Positions 43,183 through 53,018 of a DNA stretch of 64,000 nucleotides are shown here, in pieces. The DNA comes from Luminiphilus syltensis NOR5-1B (GTDB lineage: Bacteria > Pseudomonadota > Gammaproteobacteria > Pseudomonadales > Halieaceae). Position 1 is the first letter of the stretch. Every line of letters begins with the position of its first letter. Both the position numbers and the translations under genes were made by a program. The stretch is from NCBI RefSeq assembly GCF_000158175.1, contig NZ_DS999411.1:840596-904595 (forward strand), read 5' to 3'. The notes beneath the pieces were generated by a model. That model was not told the DNA's origin. It did no database searches and saw only the letters and a list, made by a program, of their open reading frames with translations.

Positions 43183-44484
43183 TTACGCCGCGTCGGCCTT
43201 GCTATCGCCGGCATCGGACTCGGTGATGGCCATATCGGCGCACGCCTCGGCAAACGAAGCCTCGAGGATGTCGAGGCCGCGACGCAAGTTGGCATCGCTG
43301 ATCGTCAACGGACACAAGGTTTTGACCACCTCGTCGTCGGCACCACTGGTCTCAATGATCAGACCGCGCTCGAAGGCGGCCTTACAGATCGCACCGGCGC
43401 GGTCGCCCGAATCGCAGGCCAAACCGCGCATCATGCCGCGGCCACGCAACTCAAATTGACCGCCGGCATACTTTTTGTTGATGGCGTCGAAGCGCTGGCG
43501 GATGTACTCGCCTTTTTTCTGGATCGACTGCTCGAACGCGTCGTCGGTCCAGTAGTGCTCGATAGCCGCACGCGCGGTGACAAAGGCAAGGTTATTGCCG
43601 CGGAAGGTCCCGTTATGTTCACCGGGCTTCCATTGGTCAAGCTCAGGCGCGAGCAAGGTGATCGCGAAAGGAAGGCCATAGCCCGAGAGGGACTTTGACA
43701 GCGTCACAATGTCGGGCTTGATGCCGGCGGCTTCAAAGCTGAAGAACTGACCGGTTCGACCGCATCCGGCCTGAATGTCGTCAAGAATGAGAAGTACCTC
43801 GTGGCGCTTGCAGACTTCGCTCAGGTTGCGCAGCCAGTCGAGGCTGGCCGCGTTAATGCCACCCTCGCCCTGTACCGCTTCGACCAGCACCGCCGCGGGG
43901 TAATCGATGCCACTGCTGCCATCGCTCAATACTTTGTCGAGGTACTCGGTGGTATCGATGCCCTCACCGAGGTAGCCATCAAACGGCATAAAGGTCACGC
44001 CACCGAGGGTGGTGCCTGCTGCACCACGATGATGGGAATTACCCGTAGTGGCGAGCGCCCCCATACTGACGCCGTGGAAACCATTGGTGAAGCTGATGAC
44101 ATTTTCACGGCCGGTCACTTTGCGGGCGATCTTCAGCGCTGCTTCAACACAGTTGGTGCCGGTGGGTCCGGTGAACTGGACCACGTAATCGAGGTCGCGC
44201 GGCTCAAGAATATGCTTCTGCAGGGCCTCGAGGAATTCCGCCTTGGCACGGGTATGCATATCGAGGCCATGGGTGATGCCATCGTCTTCGATATAGCGAA
44301 GCAGCGCGTCCTTGAAGCGGGGGTTGTTGTGCCCGTAGTTGAGGGTTCCGGCCCCGCCGAGGAAATCCAGATAGGTCTTGCCCTCGCGGTCGTATATCAA
44401 TTCACCCTGCGCGCGGTCAAAAATGACCGGAAACGCTCGTGAATAGCTGCGTACTTCTGATTCCATTTCCTTGAAAATACCCAT
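43183..44484 (-). CDS. ectB: Diaminobutyrate-2-oxoglutarate transaminase
   Basis: A 433-residue PLP enzyme converting aspartate semialdehyde to 2,4-diaminobutyrate. Typical features are [17 protein letters not shown] near residue 37, [15 protein letters not shown] near 103, [14 protein letters not shown] with the cofactor Asp near 226, and the Schiff-base Lys in [15 protein letters not shown] near 260. The C-terminus (about 15 residues after MAIT) is variable. It follows ectA by 59 bases. Confidence 0.97.
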   Translation of the reverse strand: MGIFKEMESEVRSYSRAFPVIFDRAQGELIYDREGKTYLDFLGGAGTLNYGHNNPRFKDALLRYIEDDGITHGLDMHTRAKAEFLEALQKHILEPRDLDYVVQFTGPTGTNCVEAALKIARKVTGRENVISFTNGFHGVSMGALATTGNSHHRGAAGTTLGGVTFMPFDGYLGEGIDTTEYLDKVLSDGSSGIDYPAAVLVEAVQGEGGINAASLDWLRNLSEVCKRHEVLLILDDIQAGCGRTGQFFSFEAAGIKPDIVTLSKSLSGYGLPFAITLLAPELDQWKPGEHNGTFRGNNLAFVTARAAIEHYWTDDAFEQSIQKKGEYIRQRFDAINKKYAGGQFELRGRGMMRGLACDSGDRAGAICKAAFERGLIIETSGADDEVVKTLCPLTISDANLRRGLDILEASFAEACADMAITESDAGDSKADAA

Positions 44485-44543
44485 AGTGACTCTCCTGTCT
44501 TGGGACTGATAAATAAGTGCTTGCGGGATGTGGTGAGACTGTT

Positions 44544-45062
44544 TTAGGGTGCGGTCGCCGTCAAAGGCCCTATACGCGCCAGGAACTCGGTGTCGTGAGC
44601 GCCCTCGAAATGCCGGTCGCGATCAAAGAACACGCTTCGGTGCAACTCGGCACCCGCATTGTCTGCCAGACGACCAAACATGGCCCACGACGCATGATTA
44701 TCGTCGGTGACCGTCGTCTCCATGTACTCGACGCCGTGGGGCTGCAGCCGCTTAACGAGCGCTTCCAACATGCGCACCCCCAGACCGTGACCGCGGGCGT
44801 CCGTATGCACCGCCACCTGCCACACGAACAGTGTGTTGGGGCGCTCGGGTATCAGATGCCCGGTTATCGCCCCCAGCAGGCGCCCATCGCCGCTCTGCGC
44901 CACCACGGACGAACCTGCGAAATGACTGCATTGAATCAGATTGCAGTACGTCGAATTCGTATCCAGGGGCGGGCAGGCCGCAATAAGCCTGTGAAGCGCC
45001 GCACCGTCTTCTGCGGTGGGCTGCCTAAATTCAATGTCTAGACTGGCGGTACCAGACGACAA
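44544..45062 (-). CDS. ectA: L-2,4-diaminobutyrate N-acetyltransferase
   Basis: A GNAT-fold acetyltransferase of about 172 residues. [38 protein letters not shown] is typical EctA, and the acetyl-CoA loop is [15 protein letters not shown]. The frame runs back to a TTG at 45122, but that codon falls inside the -35 box of a strong promoter. The TTG at 45062 has GGAG ten bases upstream, lies about 25 bases from the predicted transcription start, and gives the usual family length, so I chose it. It is first in ectABC-ask. No ectR regulator gene is adjacent. Confidence 0.92.
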   Translation of the reverse strand: MSSGTASLDIEFRQPTAEDGAALHRLIAACPPLDTNSTYCNLIQCSHFAGSSVVAQSGDGRLLGAITGHLIPERPNTLFVWQVAVHTDARGHGLGVRMLEALVKRLQPHGVEYMETTVTDDNHASWAMFGRLADNAGAELHRSVFFDRDRHFEGAHDTEFLARIGPLTATAP

Positions 45063-45374
45063 AATAGTTTGTCTCCAAATTATTTCGGTTGCGCATAATA
45101 GCGAATTAACAAAAAAAATCAACTGTGCTTGTTACTTCAACGAGTCAATTTTGGTTCAAAAATACGCAATATTCGTGCTTATAGCAGCAAAATTTCGGAT
45201 GACGGTCTATAAACTACCTTCAAAGTGAATTATTCGCCCAAAAACTACTTTTATCGGTGATTTCGAGGTATCAGTAATCGCGGAAGGTCTGGTCGCAGGC
45301 GTGGATAGCGAACGGGAGCAGCGTCAACCCGGCCCTCGGATAAAAAACGTGGTTTTGCGGTGCTGGCCGAAGTA
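45063..45374. other. AT-rich upstream region of the ect operon
   Basis: About 310 bases between the ectA start and the glpD 3' end, clearly more AT-rich than its surroundings between about 45060 and 45260. It contains the ectA promoter (listed separately). The AT-rich block upstream of the -35 box could act as an UP element or as a binding region for H-NS-like or osmoregulatory proteins. No other gene is supported. Confidence 0.5.
45095..45122 (-). promoter_or_regulatory. Sigma-70-type promoter of ectABC-ask
   Basis: On the minus strand, TTGATT (45117-45122) and TATTAT (45095-45100) are separated by 16 bases, each one or two mismatches from consensus. Transcription would begin near 45088, leaving a leader of about 25 bases with a GGAG site before the TTG start of ectA. 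Confidence 0.7.
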
Positions 45375-46982
45375 TCAGCCCTCGAGGTACTCAGCAAGCT
45401 TCGCTGCAGCGCTATCGCCAAACAGCAATCGAGCCGCGCCCCGCAACGTGCTTTCCTTGCGCAGGGAACGGCCCGGGACCACCAGCGCGATCTTTGAGCG
45501 CCGGCGCAGAAAATCATCGAAATGCACGATCATTTCTCGACGGGACATGAGTTCCAATTCGGCATGGGTGTATTCGGCCTCGGGGATGACCAGTTTCGCC
45601 TTGTCAGGATGCTCACCAATGGTATCGAGCAGTTCATTGGCGTAATTCCCGTAGCGGCGCCAAAACCGGAGCGAAAGCGGCTCGGAAACCCCATCTTCCG
45701 TGAGTTCATCCAGCGCCAGGTGCTGCGCTCGCTCGAGGAATCGCCGCCGGTCGGTGGCGTCAGGCTCGCCGTACCAACGCTGCTCCGGCGACCGGGTGAT
45801 AACACCCAGCTGCGACACCGCGGCCACGAGCTCCTCACCCACATTCAGGCAGTCGGTCAGTTTGCCGCCAAATATACTGATAAAGTGGCGATCGTCGTCG
45901 ATCTCGAGCTGATGCTTCCGGGAAAGCTGAACCCAGTCACGGCTCGTGTCGGCACCCGCAATGGCCAGCGGCCTAACACCCACACGCTCGGCGATGATGT
46001 CGTCACGAGTCAGCGGCTCGGGCAGCTCCAGCAACGCGTTGGCATTGGCCAGGACAAAATCCCGATCCTCATTGCTTACCGATACCTCGGCCCGCGCCAC
46101 TTGGGTATCGGTAGTACCAATGCAGGTCTTGGGCCCCATCGGGATGACGAAAAACAATCGCCCATCACTGGCGAAGAAAGTCAGTACTTTTGCCAGCGGC
46201 GTCACTCGATCGACGATTAGATGAACGCCTTTTGACAATAAATGATGATGCTCGGTGTCGACCCCGACCGTTGCGTTGAGCCTATCCACATTGGGGCCCG
46301 TGGCATTGATGACCACTTTGGCGGTGAGCTGCAAATCCCGGTTCGCCTCGCAATCCCGAAGCGAGACTTGCCAGTGTTGCTGGTCACTGGAGAACTCCAG
46401 TGCGGTGACCTCGGTATAGTTGGCCGCAGTAGCACCGGCATCCATGGCCCTGCGAATGAAATTGAATACAAAGCGGGAATCATTGTCGAACAGATAGCAA
46501 TCCGAGTACTCCAGACCGCCGACGACCTCGCTCGCATTAATCACCGGGGCCTCAGCGATAATGGTTTTGCGCCGGAGAAATCGCGGGGCCGACATACGGC
46601 AATTGCCCATCAACCAGTAGAGCAGGGCGCCCAGCCAAACCAGCACCGACCACATCCTGAAACCGCGCTGGATGCTGGTGAAAAACCGGATTTCCCGTAC
46701 CGTAGAGGGAAACGCGTCCATCAGCCGGTTACGGGAGAGACAGAGCTTTCGCACCAGCCTCCATTCACCGGACTCAAGATACTTTATTCCCCCCCAGGCC
46801 AGATTACTGGAGTGGGAGCTGACGCCACTGGCAAAATCAGCGCGATCAACCAGCGCCACTTGGACACCGTGTCCCGCGAGGGCTGCAGCAGCCACCGCTC
46901 CGTTAATACCCCCGCCGACGACCAGTACGTCTACCGATCCACCTGCGAGGCGTGACAGCATGGCATCGCGTTCGCTTGTCAT
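45375..46982 (-). CDS. glpD: FAD-dependent glycerol-3-phosphate dehydrogenase
   Basis: A 535-residue membrane-associated flavoenzyme that oxidises glycerol-3-phosphate to dihydroxyacetone phosphate and passes electrons to quinone. It has the FAD-binding motif VLVVGGGINGAVAAAALAGHG near residue 20, SSHSSNLAWGGIKYLE near 55, NATGPNVDRL near 228, and IPMGPKTCIGTTDTQ near 290; the C-terminal all-helical domain is present. Length is slightly above E. coli GlpD (501). It is not next to other glycerol-use genes. It provides the opposite direction to gpsA at 26874-27878. Confidence 0.9.
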   Translation of the reverse strand: MTSERDAMLSRLAGGSVDVLVVGGGINGAVAAAALAGHGVQVALVDRADFASGVSSHSSNLAWGGIKYLESGEWRLVRKLCLSRNRLMDAFPSTVREIRFFTSIQRGFRMWSVLVWLGALLYWLMGNCRMSAPRFLRRKTIIAEAPVINASEVVGGLEYSDCYLFDNDSRFVFNFIRRAMDAGATAANYTEVTALEFSSDQQHWQVSLRDCEANRDLQLTAKVVINATGPNVDRLNATVGVDTEHHHLLSKGVHLIVDRVTPLAKVLTFFASDGRLFFVIPMGPKTCIGTTDTQVARAEVSVSNEDRDFVLANANALLELPEPLTRDDIIAERVGVRPLAIAGADTSRDWVQLSRKHQLEIDDDRHFISIFGGKLTDCLNVGEELVAAVSQLGVITRSPEQRWYGEPDATDRRRFLERAQHLALDELTEDGVSEPLSLRFWRRYGNYANELLDTIGEHPDKAKLVIPEAEYTHAELELMSRREMIVHFDDFLRRRSKIALVVPGRSLRKESTLRGAARLLFGDSAAAKLAEYLEG

Positions 46983-47058
46983 TACCCCCTCCTTCGGACC
47001 AACAGTTTAGCTTAACGAGATGGGCTCTAATCGCATCCGCGACGTGTAGAATAGCGCC

Positions 47059-48168
47059 ATGCTGACCATAACCAATGAAAAGTACCGCGGTCTCCAGTAC
47101 CCCTGGGGCTACAATCTGCATCCGGAAGAGGGCGCGCCTTTCGAGGTTGCCGATGGTATCTGGTGGGTTCGGCTACCCATGCCAATGGAGCTAGATCACA
47201 TCAATATCTGGCTGCTGGAGGACGAGGACGGCTGGACGGTGGTTGACACCTGTCTCGATACACCCGAAGCCCGGGAACACTGGGAGAATCTGTTTTCAGG
47301 TGTAATGGGGGGCAGGCCGATCAAGCGTGTGATCTGTACCCACATGCACCCGGACCATGTGGGCCTGGCGGGTTGGTTATGTGATCGGTTCGATTGCCCA
47401 CTGCTTATGACCCGGGAGGAATACCTGACCTGCTGGAATCTGATCAGCTACACTGGCCAGGAGGCTCCCGCAACCGCGGTCAACTTTTACCGCGGTGCCG
47501 GTTTCGACGATGCTGCCCTGAATGACTATCGGCGCCGTTTTGGCGGCTTCGGCAAAATGATTGGCTCGCTACCCCACAGCTATCAACGTATTGTTGACCG
47601 CGAAACACTGACGATTGGCGGTCGTTACTGGCAGGTGATCGTAGGCTCCGGCCACTCACCGGAACACGCCTGTCTCTACTGTCCCGCATTAAAGCTATTG
47701 ATCTCCGGCGACCAGATCCTGCCGCGTATCACCTCCAACGTATCGGTGTTTCCCACCGAGCCCGAGGGTAATCCCCTGAGCGAATGGATGGCCTCTTGTC
47801 GCCGGCTGACCGATTTACTGCCCGATGATCTGTTGGTGCTCCCCTCGCATCAGTCACCTTTTAAAGGTCTGCATATCCGGCTGAGTCAACTGATTGCTTT
47901 CCACCGCACGAGTTTGCAGTCACTGTACGAACTGCTCGAGGAACCCAGCCGGGCGGTTGACTGTTTCGAGTGCCTGTTCGGTCGGGCGTTGCCAGACAGC
48001 GTCAACGTCATGGCAGCGGGGGAGGCACTGGCCCACCTCAATCTGCTGCTGCATCGAGGCAACATCAGCAAGCACACCGACGAAGACGGTGTGCACTGGT
48101 ATCGACAAATTCCCGAGTCCCGGATCATAAGCAGCGAAACTGATGACAAAGCTCCTCAAGCGACTTGA
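47059..48168 (+). CDS. MBL-fold metallo-hydrolase
   Basis: A 369-residue metallo-beta-lactamase-fold hydrolase. The metal motif is CTHMHPDHVGLAG (HxHxDH near residue 97), with further ligands in GSGHSPEHACLYCP and ISGDQILPRI. It has no signal peptide. The C-terminal about 120 residues form a helical extension of the kind found in stand-alone glyoxalase-II-like or lactonase-like members. Its last 26 bases overlap the next gene, an alpha/beta hydrolase, and a quinone oxidoreductase follows, so the three form one unit. Substrate unknown. Confidence 0.85.
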   Translation: MLTITNEKYRGLQYPWGYNLHPEEGAPFEVADGIWWVRLPMPMELDHINIWLLEDEDGWTVVDTCLDTPEAREHWENLFSGVMGGRPIKRVICTHMHPDHVGLAGWLCDRFDCPLLMTREEYLTCWNLISYTGQEAPATAVNFYRGAGFDDAALNDYRRRFGGFGKMIGSLPHSYQRIVDRETLTIGGRYWQVIVGSGHSPEHACLYCPALKLLISGDQILPRITSNVSVFPTEPEGNPLSEWMASCRRLTDLLPDDLLVLPSHQSPFKGLHIRLSQLIAFHRTSLQSLYELLEEPSRAVDCFECLFGRALPDSVNVMAAGEALAHLNLLLHRGNISKHTDEDGVHWYRQIPESRIISSETDDKAPQAT

Positions 48169-49087
48169 AGCCAGGATTGTCAGGCTGTATTACCGGCACA
48201 CCAACGAAAGAGCGTGGCGTGGCCATATCAACCCTGCGATTAACACCAGCACGCTTGTAATACCGGCAGATCCAGCGCCGATCACCGCTCGCATGTACCA
48301 CGGCTCTGCGGACAAACCTCTGATTGTGTTCTTTCATGGCGGCGGTTGGGTAATCGGTGATCTGGATACTCACCACCCCTACTGCGCCCGGCTGAGCCAC
48401 ACTACCGGGTGCACGGTGATGTCCATCGACTACCGTCTTGCACCCGAACACCCCTGGCCCGCAGCACACGACGATTGCTACGCGGCGACCCGATGGATCA
48501 TCGACAACCTGAACAAGCTGGCACCCAATAACGGTCGCCTCGTTCTCGCCGGTGACAGCGCCGGCGGCAATCTTGCCGGAAGTACCGCCATTCGTATTGG
48601 AAGAGACCCCAGGCTCGCCGGTAACCTCCTGATTTATCCGGCCTGCGAGCACTACTCGGCGGGACTGCCTTCCTACAGGGAACACGCACGGAGCCGCCCA
48701 CTGACGGCGCCCGTAATGCGCTGGTTCGTCGATATGTACCTGGCGGGCACCGCACCCGCCGACCCGTCACTCGATACACTGTTCTTCGGCAAGCGCCGCG
48801 ACTGGCGAGGGTTTGCACCCACGCTGATTATTACAGCAGAGCGGGACCCCATCCGCGATGACGGTAAACGGCTGGCACAATCCCTACGCCAGTCCGGCGT
48901 GGCAATAAGCAGCCATCACTACAGCGATGAAGCCCATGGTTTTGCGGTTTCGGAGGGCCCAACCGAGGCTTTCCAACGCGCTCTTCAACAAGTCACTGAC
49001 TGGCTGGATACCCTGACCAACTCCAGCTCAGCATCATCTATTCAACGGACACCCTTGGATAATCAGCAATACGGAGTCAGCCCTTGA
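48143..49087 (+). CDS. Alpha/beta-hydrolase, hormone-sensitive-lipase-like esterase
   Basis: A 314-residue esterase of the HSL family. The oxyanion-hole motif HGGGWVIGD is near residue 65, the nucleophile elbow is GDSAGGN near 140, and the catalytic Asp and His lie in TAERDPIRDDG and DEAHGF. It has no clear signal peptide. The ATG lies inside the end of the MBL-fold gene (26-base overlap), and its stop overlaps the TTG start of the next gene by four bases. It may cleave short acyl esters or lactones produced or used by its neighbours. Confidence 0.88.
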   Translation: MTKLLKRLEARIVRLYYRHTNERAWRGHINPAINTSTLVIPADPAPITARMYHGSADKPLIVFFHGGGWVIGDLDTHHPYCARLSHTTGCTVMSIDYRLAPEHPWPAAHDDCYAATRWIIDNLNKLAPNNGRLVLAGDSAGGNLAGSTAIRIGRDPRLAGNLLIYPACEHYSAGLPSYREHARSRPLTAPVMRWFVDMYLAGTAPADPSLDTLFFGKRRDWRGFAPTLIITAERDPIRDDGKRLAQSLRQSGVAISSHHYSDEAHGFAVSEGPTEAFQRALQQVTDWLDTLTNSSSASSIQRTPLDNQQYGVSP

Positions 49088-50085
49088 ACACAGCAACACA
49101 ACGCACCTTTGCCCATATTGAGGATGACCAATCGGTGTCACTGCATACCGATGCGATTCCAACGCCCTCAAACGGCGAAGTACTCATCGAAGTCGCCTTC
49201 GCCGGTATCAATCGGGCCGACTTGTTGCAGCGCAAAGGACTTTATCCGGCACCCGCCGATGCCTCTCCCGTCATGGGCCTTGAAGTCTCGGGAATTGTGT
49301 TGGCAACAGGTGATGATGTCGACCCACTCAAAGTAGGCGATAAAGTCTGTGCACTCACCCACGGTGGTGGCTACGCCAGTCACTGTATAGCCCGTGCCGA
49401 TCATTGCATTTCAGTACCCGAAAATCTGAGCCTCGAGCAGGCCGCCGCACTACCAGAGGCCTTGCTTACTGTTTGGTCCAACGTGTTTGTCCGCGCCGGC
49501 TTTAGCGCGGGTGAACGACTGCTGATGAGCGGCGGCACCAGTGGCATTGGCACACTGGGTATTCAGATGGCCGTCGCCATGGGCGGCGAGGTGGTCAGCA
49601 TCGCCGGCAGCGATGAAAAATGCGAAATGCTGCGTCAGTTGGGCTGTAAAGCGGTGATCAATTACCGCGACCAGGACCTGCGAGAAGCCTTCGATGAGGC
49701 GGGCTACAGCGGCAAGATTGACGTGGTACTCGACATGGTCGGCGGTGACTTCACGTCAACCTGCTTTGACCTCGCCGCCGTGGACGGTCGCATTGTTTGT
49801 ATCGGCATCATGGGCGGTGTCAAAAGCCAGATCAATCTGGCGACACTGTTTATGAAGCGCTTGACACTGACGGGCAGCACGCTTCGTCGATTATCGACGG
49901 AGGACAAGACCCAGGCGTTCATCGATATTCGAACGCATATTGTGCCCTTGATTGCGGAGGGCCGGATCCAACCGGTCATCCACGCAACCTACCCACTCGC
50001 GGCGGCGCTGGAGGCACAGGAGGCGATGCAAACGGGTACGCACACCGGCAAGCTCCTGCTCGACTGTCAGATTGACCTGGCCTGA
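49084..50085 (+). CDS. NAD(P)H:quinone oxidoreductase, zinc-independent MDR (PIG3-like)
   Basis: A 333-residue medium-chain dehydrogenase/reductase. FAGINRADLLQRKGLYP near residue 41, VMGLEVSGIV near 60, and the NADPH-binding SGGTSGIGTLGIQMAVAMG near 145 are the PIG3/quinone-oxidoreductase marks; the zinc ligands of alcohol dehydrogenases are missing. The start is a TTG overlapping the previous stop (TTGA). It uses NAD(P)H to reduce quinones or alkenals. The three-gene unit with esterase and MBL-fold hydrolase suggests a degradation or detoxification pathway of unknown substrate. Confidence 0.9.
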   Translation: MNTATQRTFAHIEDDQSVSLHTDAIPTPSNGEVLIEVAFAGINRADLLQRKGLYPAPADASPVMGLEVSGIVLATGDDVDPLKVGDKVCALTHGGGYASHCIARADHCISVPENLSLEQAAALPEALLTVWSNVFVRAGFSAGERLLMSGGTSGIGTLGIQMAVAMGGEVVSIAGSDEKCEMLRQLGCKAVINYRDQDLREAFDEAGYSGKIDVVLDMVGGDFTSTCFDLAAVDGRIVCIGIMGGVKSQINLATLFMKRLTLTGSTLRRLSTEDKTQAFIDIRTHIVPLIAEGRIQPVIHATYPLAAALEAQEAMQTGTHTGKLLLDCQIDLA

Positions 50086-50102
50086 CGAGATGGTCATGGC
50101 CT

Positions 50103-53018
50103 ATGGGTATTGAGCGCGCAACTCCGGGCGGTTTAGTCACCCTGCTACTGACAGTGAGCCTGCTCTCCTGTGGTGGCGGTGGCGGTGGCGGTGGCGGTGG
50201 CGAAAATAACAGTGCCAGTCCCCCAGCCCCCAATCAGTGCCAACTCGTACTGCTCGCCGCCGAGGGCGTCGCCATCGAGTCGGAAAGTGCCCAATTCAAC
50301 TGCGCTGCCGGCCAACGTTGTGAGTTCACCATTACCGTGGACGGGTTCAGCGAGAATTTCAGCGCCACCACGGCGTCAGGCTACCAATTCGCCGGCTGGG
50401 GCACTGGTGATCGAAACCTGTGTCCCAACCAGACCGGCACCTGCAATGTCACCGCTGGCGACCTGGCCACGCCGCTTTGTGTTACCACTGCGGCAAGCGA
50501 CGGCGAGGCGACACTCGAAGCGCTCGCAACCCTCAACAAAAACGCCTTTAGTGTTTCGGGGCAGCTCTCGGTGCTCGCCGGATCGGTGATCGACGACGAC
50601 ACCAACAATCGCGACAATGGGCTGGGAGACAACAACACGCTGTCCGGTGCCCAGAGTCTCGGTAATCCAGCAACCATCGGTGGCTATCTCAACGCACCGG
50701 GAGAAGGACCCTCCGGGCAGTTGGCCGCTACGGGCGATCTCGATGATTTCTTTCGCATTGAGGCCTTCGCCGGCCAATCGGCCACCCTGATCATCGCTGA
50801 TTTCGACACCGCCGACATCGACCTGTACCTCTACAACGAGCAGGGCGAGATCATCGACTTCTCCGTCGACACGGGCGAGATCGAACAAGTGGCATTCCCG
50901 GCCAATGGCGTCTATTTTCTGAACCCTTTTCTGTTCGCCGGAGCGTCCAGTTATAACCTTGTGGTCGGTAATGCCAATATCGGATCGCGATCACGGGTGG
51001 TGCCGGGTGAAATCATCGCCCAATTCTCGGGTGAAGGCGTACTCAAGACTGATGAAGCCGCATCGCGCCGACGCTCAGCATTGCAACGTTTCGGGTTGCG
51101 CCAGCGCGGCGGTGGTCTGGGCCGCGAGCGCCTGCTGGCAGGCGATAAGGCATTCGGCCCAGGCTCTTCGCAGGATGTACGGGTAACTGAAATACACAAC
51201 GCCCTATCCCACGATAAGGCGCTGAAAGACCAATGGGGCACCTGGCTTTTGGCCAAACGACTCGGGGGATATCCCGGCGTTGCCGGCGCCACCCCCAATC
51301 GGGTGGTCAAGGCATTCAGCACCCCCAACGATGAGTTTTTAGGGCTGCAGTGGCACTACCCGTTGATCAAACTCGCCAGCGCCTGGGACATCACAGCGGG
51401 TGACCCGGGGGTGATTGTTGCGGTCCTGGACAGCGGTGTCATCGCTCACCCAGAACTCGACGGCAGGCTGGTGTCCGGTTACGACTTCATCAGCGATAGC
51501 ATAGCCGCGGGAGACGGTGACGGCATTGATCCCGATCCCACCGACGAGGGGCGGGTGATTGACGAGGAAACAGGAGCCCCCGTTGCTGACCCGGGTGGCG
51601 CCTCCTACCACGGCACTCACGTCGCGGGCACCGTAGTGGCGAGGGGCAACAATAGCCTGGGAATCGCGGGTGTTGCCTATAATGCGCGAGTCATGCCCCT
51701 GCGCGCCCTGAGCGATGATGGCGGTACCACTTACGATGTGCTGCAGGCCGTTCGTTTCGCTGCAGGTCTGGAAAATGATTCGGGAATATTACCGGCACAG
51801 CCGGCCGCGATCATCAACCTGAGCCTGGGCGGGAGCGGATTCTCCAACACGGAACAGGCTCTTTTTTCGAGGGTGGCCGAACAGGGTGTTCTGGTGGTCG
51901 CCGCCAGCGGTAATGACGGCAACTCGCAGGTGGATTTTCCCGCCGGCTACTATGATGTCATCGCAGTGGGTGCTGTGGATTTGCAGGGCCGTGCAACCGA
52001 CTACTCCAATCAGGGTCCCGCCCTTGATCTGACAGCCCCCGGCGGCGACCTGCAGTCCGACCTGAATGGTGACGGGTATCCCGATGGCGTCTTGAGCCTC
52101 GGCGTCAGCGAGGGCCAGCCCGCCTACGTGTTCGCCGCGGGTACTTCAATGGCGGCGCCCCACGTCGCGGGTGTATTGGCGCTGATGCGATCGGTCAATC
52201 CCGATCTTTCCGGCAGCGATATTGTCGCCCTGTTGAACCAGGGGCAACTCAGCGACGATACGGGGGAACCCGGTCGAGATGATACCTACGGCTGGGGGGT
52301 GATTAACGCGCAGAAGGCGGTAGACGCGGCCCTCGAAAGCCTCGGCAGCACCGTCGAGCGTACACCCCTATTGACGGTCTCAACCGGCTCGCTCAATTTC
52401 GGCGCTGTTCGGAGCGAACTGGAGCTGGTAGTCAGTAATGCGGGCGGCGGGTCGCTCGATGTCACTGAGGTCGTCGCTAACCAGCCGTGGGTGACTCCAC
52501 GCGGCGGAGCTACCGATGCCAATGGGCTGGGAGTGTGGCGCATTGGGGTCAACCGACAGTCCCTGGCCGATGGTACCTATCGCGCCACGGTGACTTTCCG
52601 GTCGAGCAGCGGCAATCGAAACGTCGATATCACCATGCAAGTCGACAGCGATTCGACCGGAGATATTGGTACGGTTTATGTGCTGGTTTATGATCCGCTT
52701 ACCAACGAGGCCGTTGCAGAAACGAGGGCGCGACCGGAGGTTGATTACCAGTACCAGCTTGCCGAGCTGCCCGAAGGCCTTTACGAAATCTGGGCGGGCA
52801 CCGACAACGACAACGATTTTGAGATTTGTGATGCTGGCGATACCTGTGGCGCCTTTCGAACCATCGATTCGCCAGTATTGCTCGAGGTCGATACCGATCG
52901 CGAGTCGATCGACTTTTCCAGCGACTTCATTATCGACCTGCGTTCCGTCACTGCGTCGAGTAGCAAGAGTAGCAAAGACAACTCTGAATTCAGGGTTAAA
53001 TCGAGGATAACACCGTGA
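50103..53018 (+). CDS. Lipoprotein S8 subtilisin-like serine protease, multidomain
   Basis: A 971-residue exported protease. The signal peptide ends in a lipobox (LLSC, Cys23) followed by ten Gly, so it is probably membrane-anchored through a flexible linker. Residues about 210-295 resemble a PPC pre-peptidase domain (DLDDFFRIEAFAGQSATLII). The S8 catalytic domain (about 405-745) has Asp443 (VLDSGV), His503 (HGTHVAGTV) and Ser682 (GTSMAAPHVAG). Then follow an immunoglobulin-like BACON-type domain (about 755-845) and a carboxypeptidase-regulatory-like domain (about 855-945). It overlaps the next gene by four bases. The role may be nutrient scavenging or envelope processing. Confidence 0.9.
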   Translation: MGIERATPGGLVTLLLTVSLLSCGGGGGGGGGGENNSASPPAPNQCQLVLLAAEGVAIESESAQFNCAAGQRCEFTITVDGFSENFSATTASGYQFAGWGTGDRNLCPNQTGTCNVTAGDLATPLCVTTAASDGEATLEALATLNKNAFSVSGQLSVLAGSVIDDDTNNRDNGLGDNNTLSGAQSLGNPATIGGYLNAPGEGPSGQLAATGDLDDFFRIEAFAGQSATLIIADFDTADIDLYLYNEQGEIIDFSVDTGEIEQVAFPANGVYFLNPFLFAGASSYNLVVGNANIGSRSRVVPGEIIAQFSGEGVLKTDEAASRRRSALQRFGLRQRGGGLGRERLLAGDKAFGPGSSQDVRVTEIHNALSHDKALKDQWGTWLLAKRLGGYPGVAGATPNRVVKAFSTPNDEFLGLQWHYPLIKLASAWDITAGDPGVIVAVLDSGVIAHPELDGRLVSGYDFISDSIAAGDGDGIDPDPTDEGRVIDEETGAPVADPGGASYHGTHVAGTVVARGNNSLGIAGVAYNARVMPLRALSDDGGTTYDVLQAVRFAAGLENDSGILPAQPAAIINLSLGGSGFSNTEQALFSRVAEQGVLVVAASGNDGNSQVDFPAGYYDVIAVGAVDLQGRATDYSNQGPALDLTAPGGDLQSDLNGDGYPDGVLSLGVSEGQPAYVFAAGTSMAAPHVAGVLALMRSVNPDLSGSDIVALLNQGQLSDDTGEPGRDDTYGWGVINAQKAVDAALESLGSTVERTPLLTVSTGSLNFGAVRSELELVVSNAGGGSLDVTEVVANQPWVTPRGGATDANGLGVWRIGVNRQSLADGTYRATVTFRSSSGNRNVDITMQVDSDSTGDIGTVYVLVYDPLTNEAVAETRARPEVDYQYQLAELPEGLYEIWAGTDNDNDFEICDAGDTCGAFRTIDSPVLLEVDTDRESIDFSSDFIIDLRSVTASSSKSSKDNSEFRVKSRITP
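50172..50201 (+). repeat. Hexanucleotide repeat GGTGGC x5
   Basis: Five perfect copies of GGTGGC directly after the lipobox Cys codon of the S8 protease, encoding the ten-Gly linker. Each copy is two codons, so changes in copy number alter linker length without shifting the frame. Confidence 0.9.

Noticed and set aside
45063-45122. Longer ectA beginning with TTG at 45122
   Set aside because: The codon lies in the -35 box of the ectA promoter and the extra residues have no match to EctA.
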